A DNA stretch of 64,000 nt from Oceanospirillum maris DSM 6286 (GTDB taxonomy: Bacteria > Pseudomonadota > Gammaproteobacteria > Pseudomonadales > Halomonadaceae), in NCBI RefSeq assembly GCF_000422865.1, contig NZ_AUGW01000011.1:124001-188000 (forward strand), given 5' to 3'. Positions 63,322 to 64,000 of this stretch are shown piece by piece; the first letter of the stretch is position 1; the number at the start of each line of letters is the position of its first letter. The position numbers were made by a program, and so were the translations under genes. Below the pieces are notes generated by a model, which was not told the origin of the DNA, did not search any database, and saw only the letters and a list, made by a program, of their open reading frames with translations.

Positions 63322-64000
63322 GTGAATATTATTAATCTAAAAATACAAAAAATTGTCATTCACCAAATACATCAGCGTGACAATGATGGAAATAAGGTAG
63401 CGCCAAGTAGGAGTACTGAATTCATAAAGTTTGATGATGAAGCAATGGATACATTTAAGTCTAGATTTATAAATGCTATAGGTTTAGATTCAAAAGCTGT
63501 TCCGATGTCGATTGTCAACCAAGAGTCAACTGACCTCCCCCAGCTTGTAGATAAAATAAGCGATAGCTGTGACGATGATTACATTTCCTTGTCATATGAT
63601 GTTGCAAACAAATTAGCAGATGCTCAACAGAGAAGAAATTTACCAGGTGGGATTGTGGTAGTTTTCAGCGGTAACTATGGAGCAACACCCAAAAAATTCG
63701 TGGGCATTATGAAGGCGGAAATTCACAGCGCATACGAAAAAAGGGTTAATGAACTAACTCAAGAAATCACTCTTCAATATATTGAAGAGGCCCTTCTTAC
63801 ACCAGCGACAAAACTATATAAAACGGCTGCTTTTTTTGAAAAAGGCTCTACACCTGAAGGAGACGACTTAAACTCGAAATGGGATGTTCTTGTTTCTGAT
63901 TCACAGATTAGCCAAACTGAAGGAAAAGCTGCTGCGCATTATTTTTACTCAAGTTTCCTAGGCTGTGGTTACCCTGAAACAAGTGCACGAACAACGAAAA
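63322..64000 (+). CDS. NA37/NdpA-like nucleoid-associated protein, 3' partial
   Basis: Open from GTG 63322 (AGGAATT upstream) to the window end without a stop, at least 226 residues. KIQKIVIHQIHQRD, then LSYDVANKLADAQQRRNLPG, GGIVVVFSGNYGATPKKFVGIMKAEIHSAY and YFYSSFLGCGYPETSARTTK fit the YejK/NdpA (37-kDa nucleoid-associated protein) pattern, including the FLGC near the point where the window ends. Such proteins bind DNA. Here it follows a SLATT gene by 21 bp, an unusual partner, in AT-rich DNA behind an IS. A role in phage defence is a hypothesis only. Confidence 0.72.
   Translation, partial: MNIINLKIQKIVIHQIHQRDNDGNKVAPSRSTEFIKFDDEAMDTFKSRFINAIGLDSKAVPMSIVNQESTDLPQLVDKISDSCDDDYISLSYDVANKLADAQQRRNLPGGIVVVFSGNYGATPKKFVGIMKAEIHSAYEKRVNELTQEITLQYIEEALLTPATKLYKTAAFFEKGSTPEGDDLNSKWDVLVSDSQISQTEGKAAAHYFYSSFLGCGYPETSARTTK

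Overview
The window reads as chromosome of a marine or halotolerant gammaproteobacterium of the Oceanospirillales/Pseudomonas type. This rests on a complete ectoine cluster, on a topA - lexA - psrA - nagZ - methylthioinosine phosphorylase neighbourhood as in Pseudomonas, and on the fpr/finR pair. It is an inference from gene content; no rRNA or tRNA gene was found to place the organism.

Layout. 1-11.7 kb: a tightly packed, partly overlapping cobalamin (corrin ring) operon cobH(partial)-cobL-cobI-cbiG-cobJ-cobM-cobW-cobN-cbiX, all on +. 11.7-18.8 kb: LysR regulator and thioesterase, a SapC-like protein with a DnaA-domain-IV-like tail, a periplasm-sensing diguanylate cyclase, a flavoprotein and a 58-residue small protein. 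19-23.2 kb: DUF3095 cyclase-like protein, cytoplasmic asparaginase, a small protein, and a G3E GTPase metallochaperone behind a near-perfect Zur operator. 23.2-27.4 kb: MocR regulator with divergent aminotransferase, then rlmG. 27.4-31.7 kb: ectR-like MarR regulator, RarD-like exporter, ectABC. 32-34.5 kb: gap-pyk. 35.2-43.9 kb: topA, two small conserved genes, lexA (own SOS box), psrA (own PsrA box), L,D-transpeptidase, nagZ, hpt and a purine nucleoside phosphorylase. 44-51.7 kb: small unknowns, orphan YefM-type antitoxin, S4 protein, fpr/finR, M23 peptidase, acyltransferase, second HI0933-type flavoprotein. 51.9-53.7 kb: amt with a candidate sigma-54 promoter. 54.2-59.1 kb: livKHMGF. 59.1-64 kb: a visibly decaying accessory region with a Y1-transposase relic, an LLM monooxygenase, a frameshifted RelE-type toxin with intact antitoxin, an IS1111-group IS110 element whose transposase is broken by an 8-bp tandem duplication, and an AT-rich SLATT membrane protein plus NA37 nucleoid-associated-like gene cut by the window end.

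Most unusual signal: short tandem repeats with a 15-bp period (12 and 18 bp also seen) are scattered as in-frame insertions in poorly conserved linkers or termini of cobL (four arrays), cobJ, cobW, cobN (two) and asparaginase. Similar 15-22-bp duplications occur between genes, and the 8-bp duplication in the IS110 transposase may belong to the same class. The arrays differ in sequence, so this looks like a recurrent mutational process and not one mobile repeat.

How genes work together: the cob genes carry out ring methylation, contraction and cobalt handling; they combine parts typed as aerobic (CobN) and anaerobic (CbiG, CbiX). EctABC make ectoine; LivKHMGF and Amt bring in nitrogen compounds; LexA and PsrA control SOS and fatty-acid-linked regulation. 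The terminal SLATT/NA37 pair is the best candidate for an undescribed system, possibly anti-phage, but that is inference.
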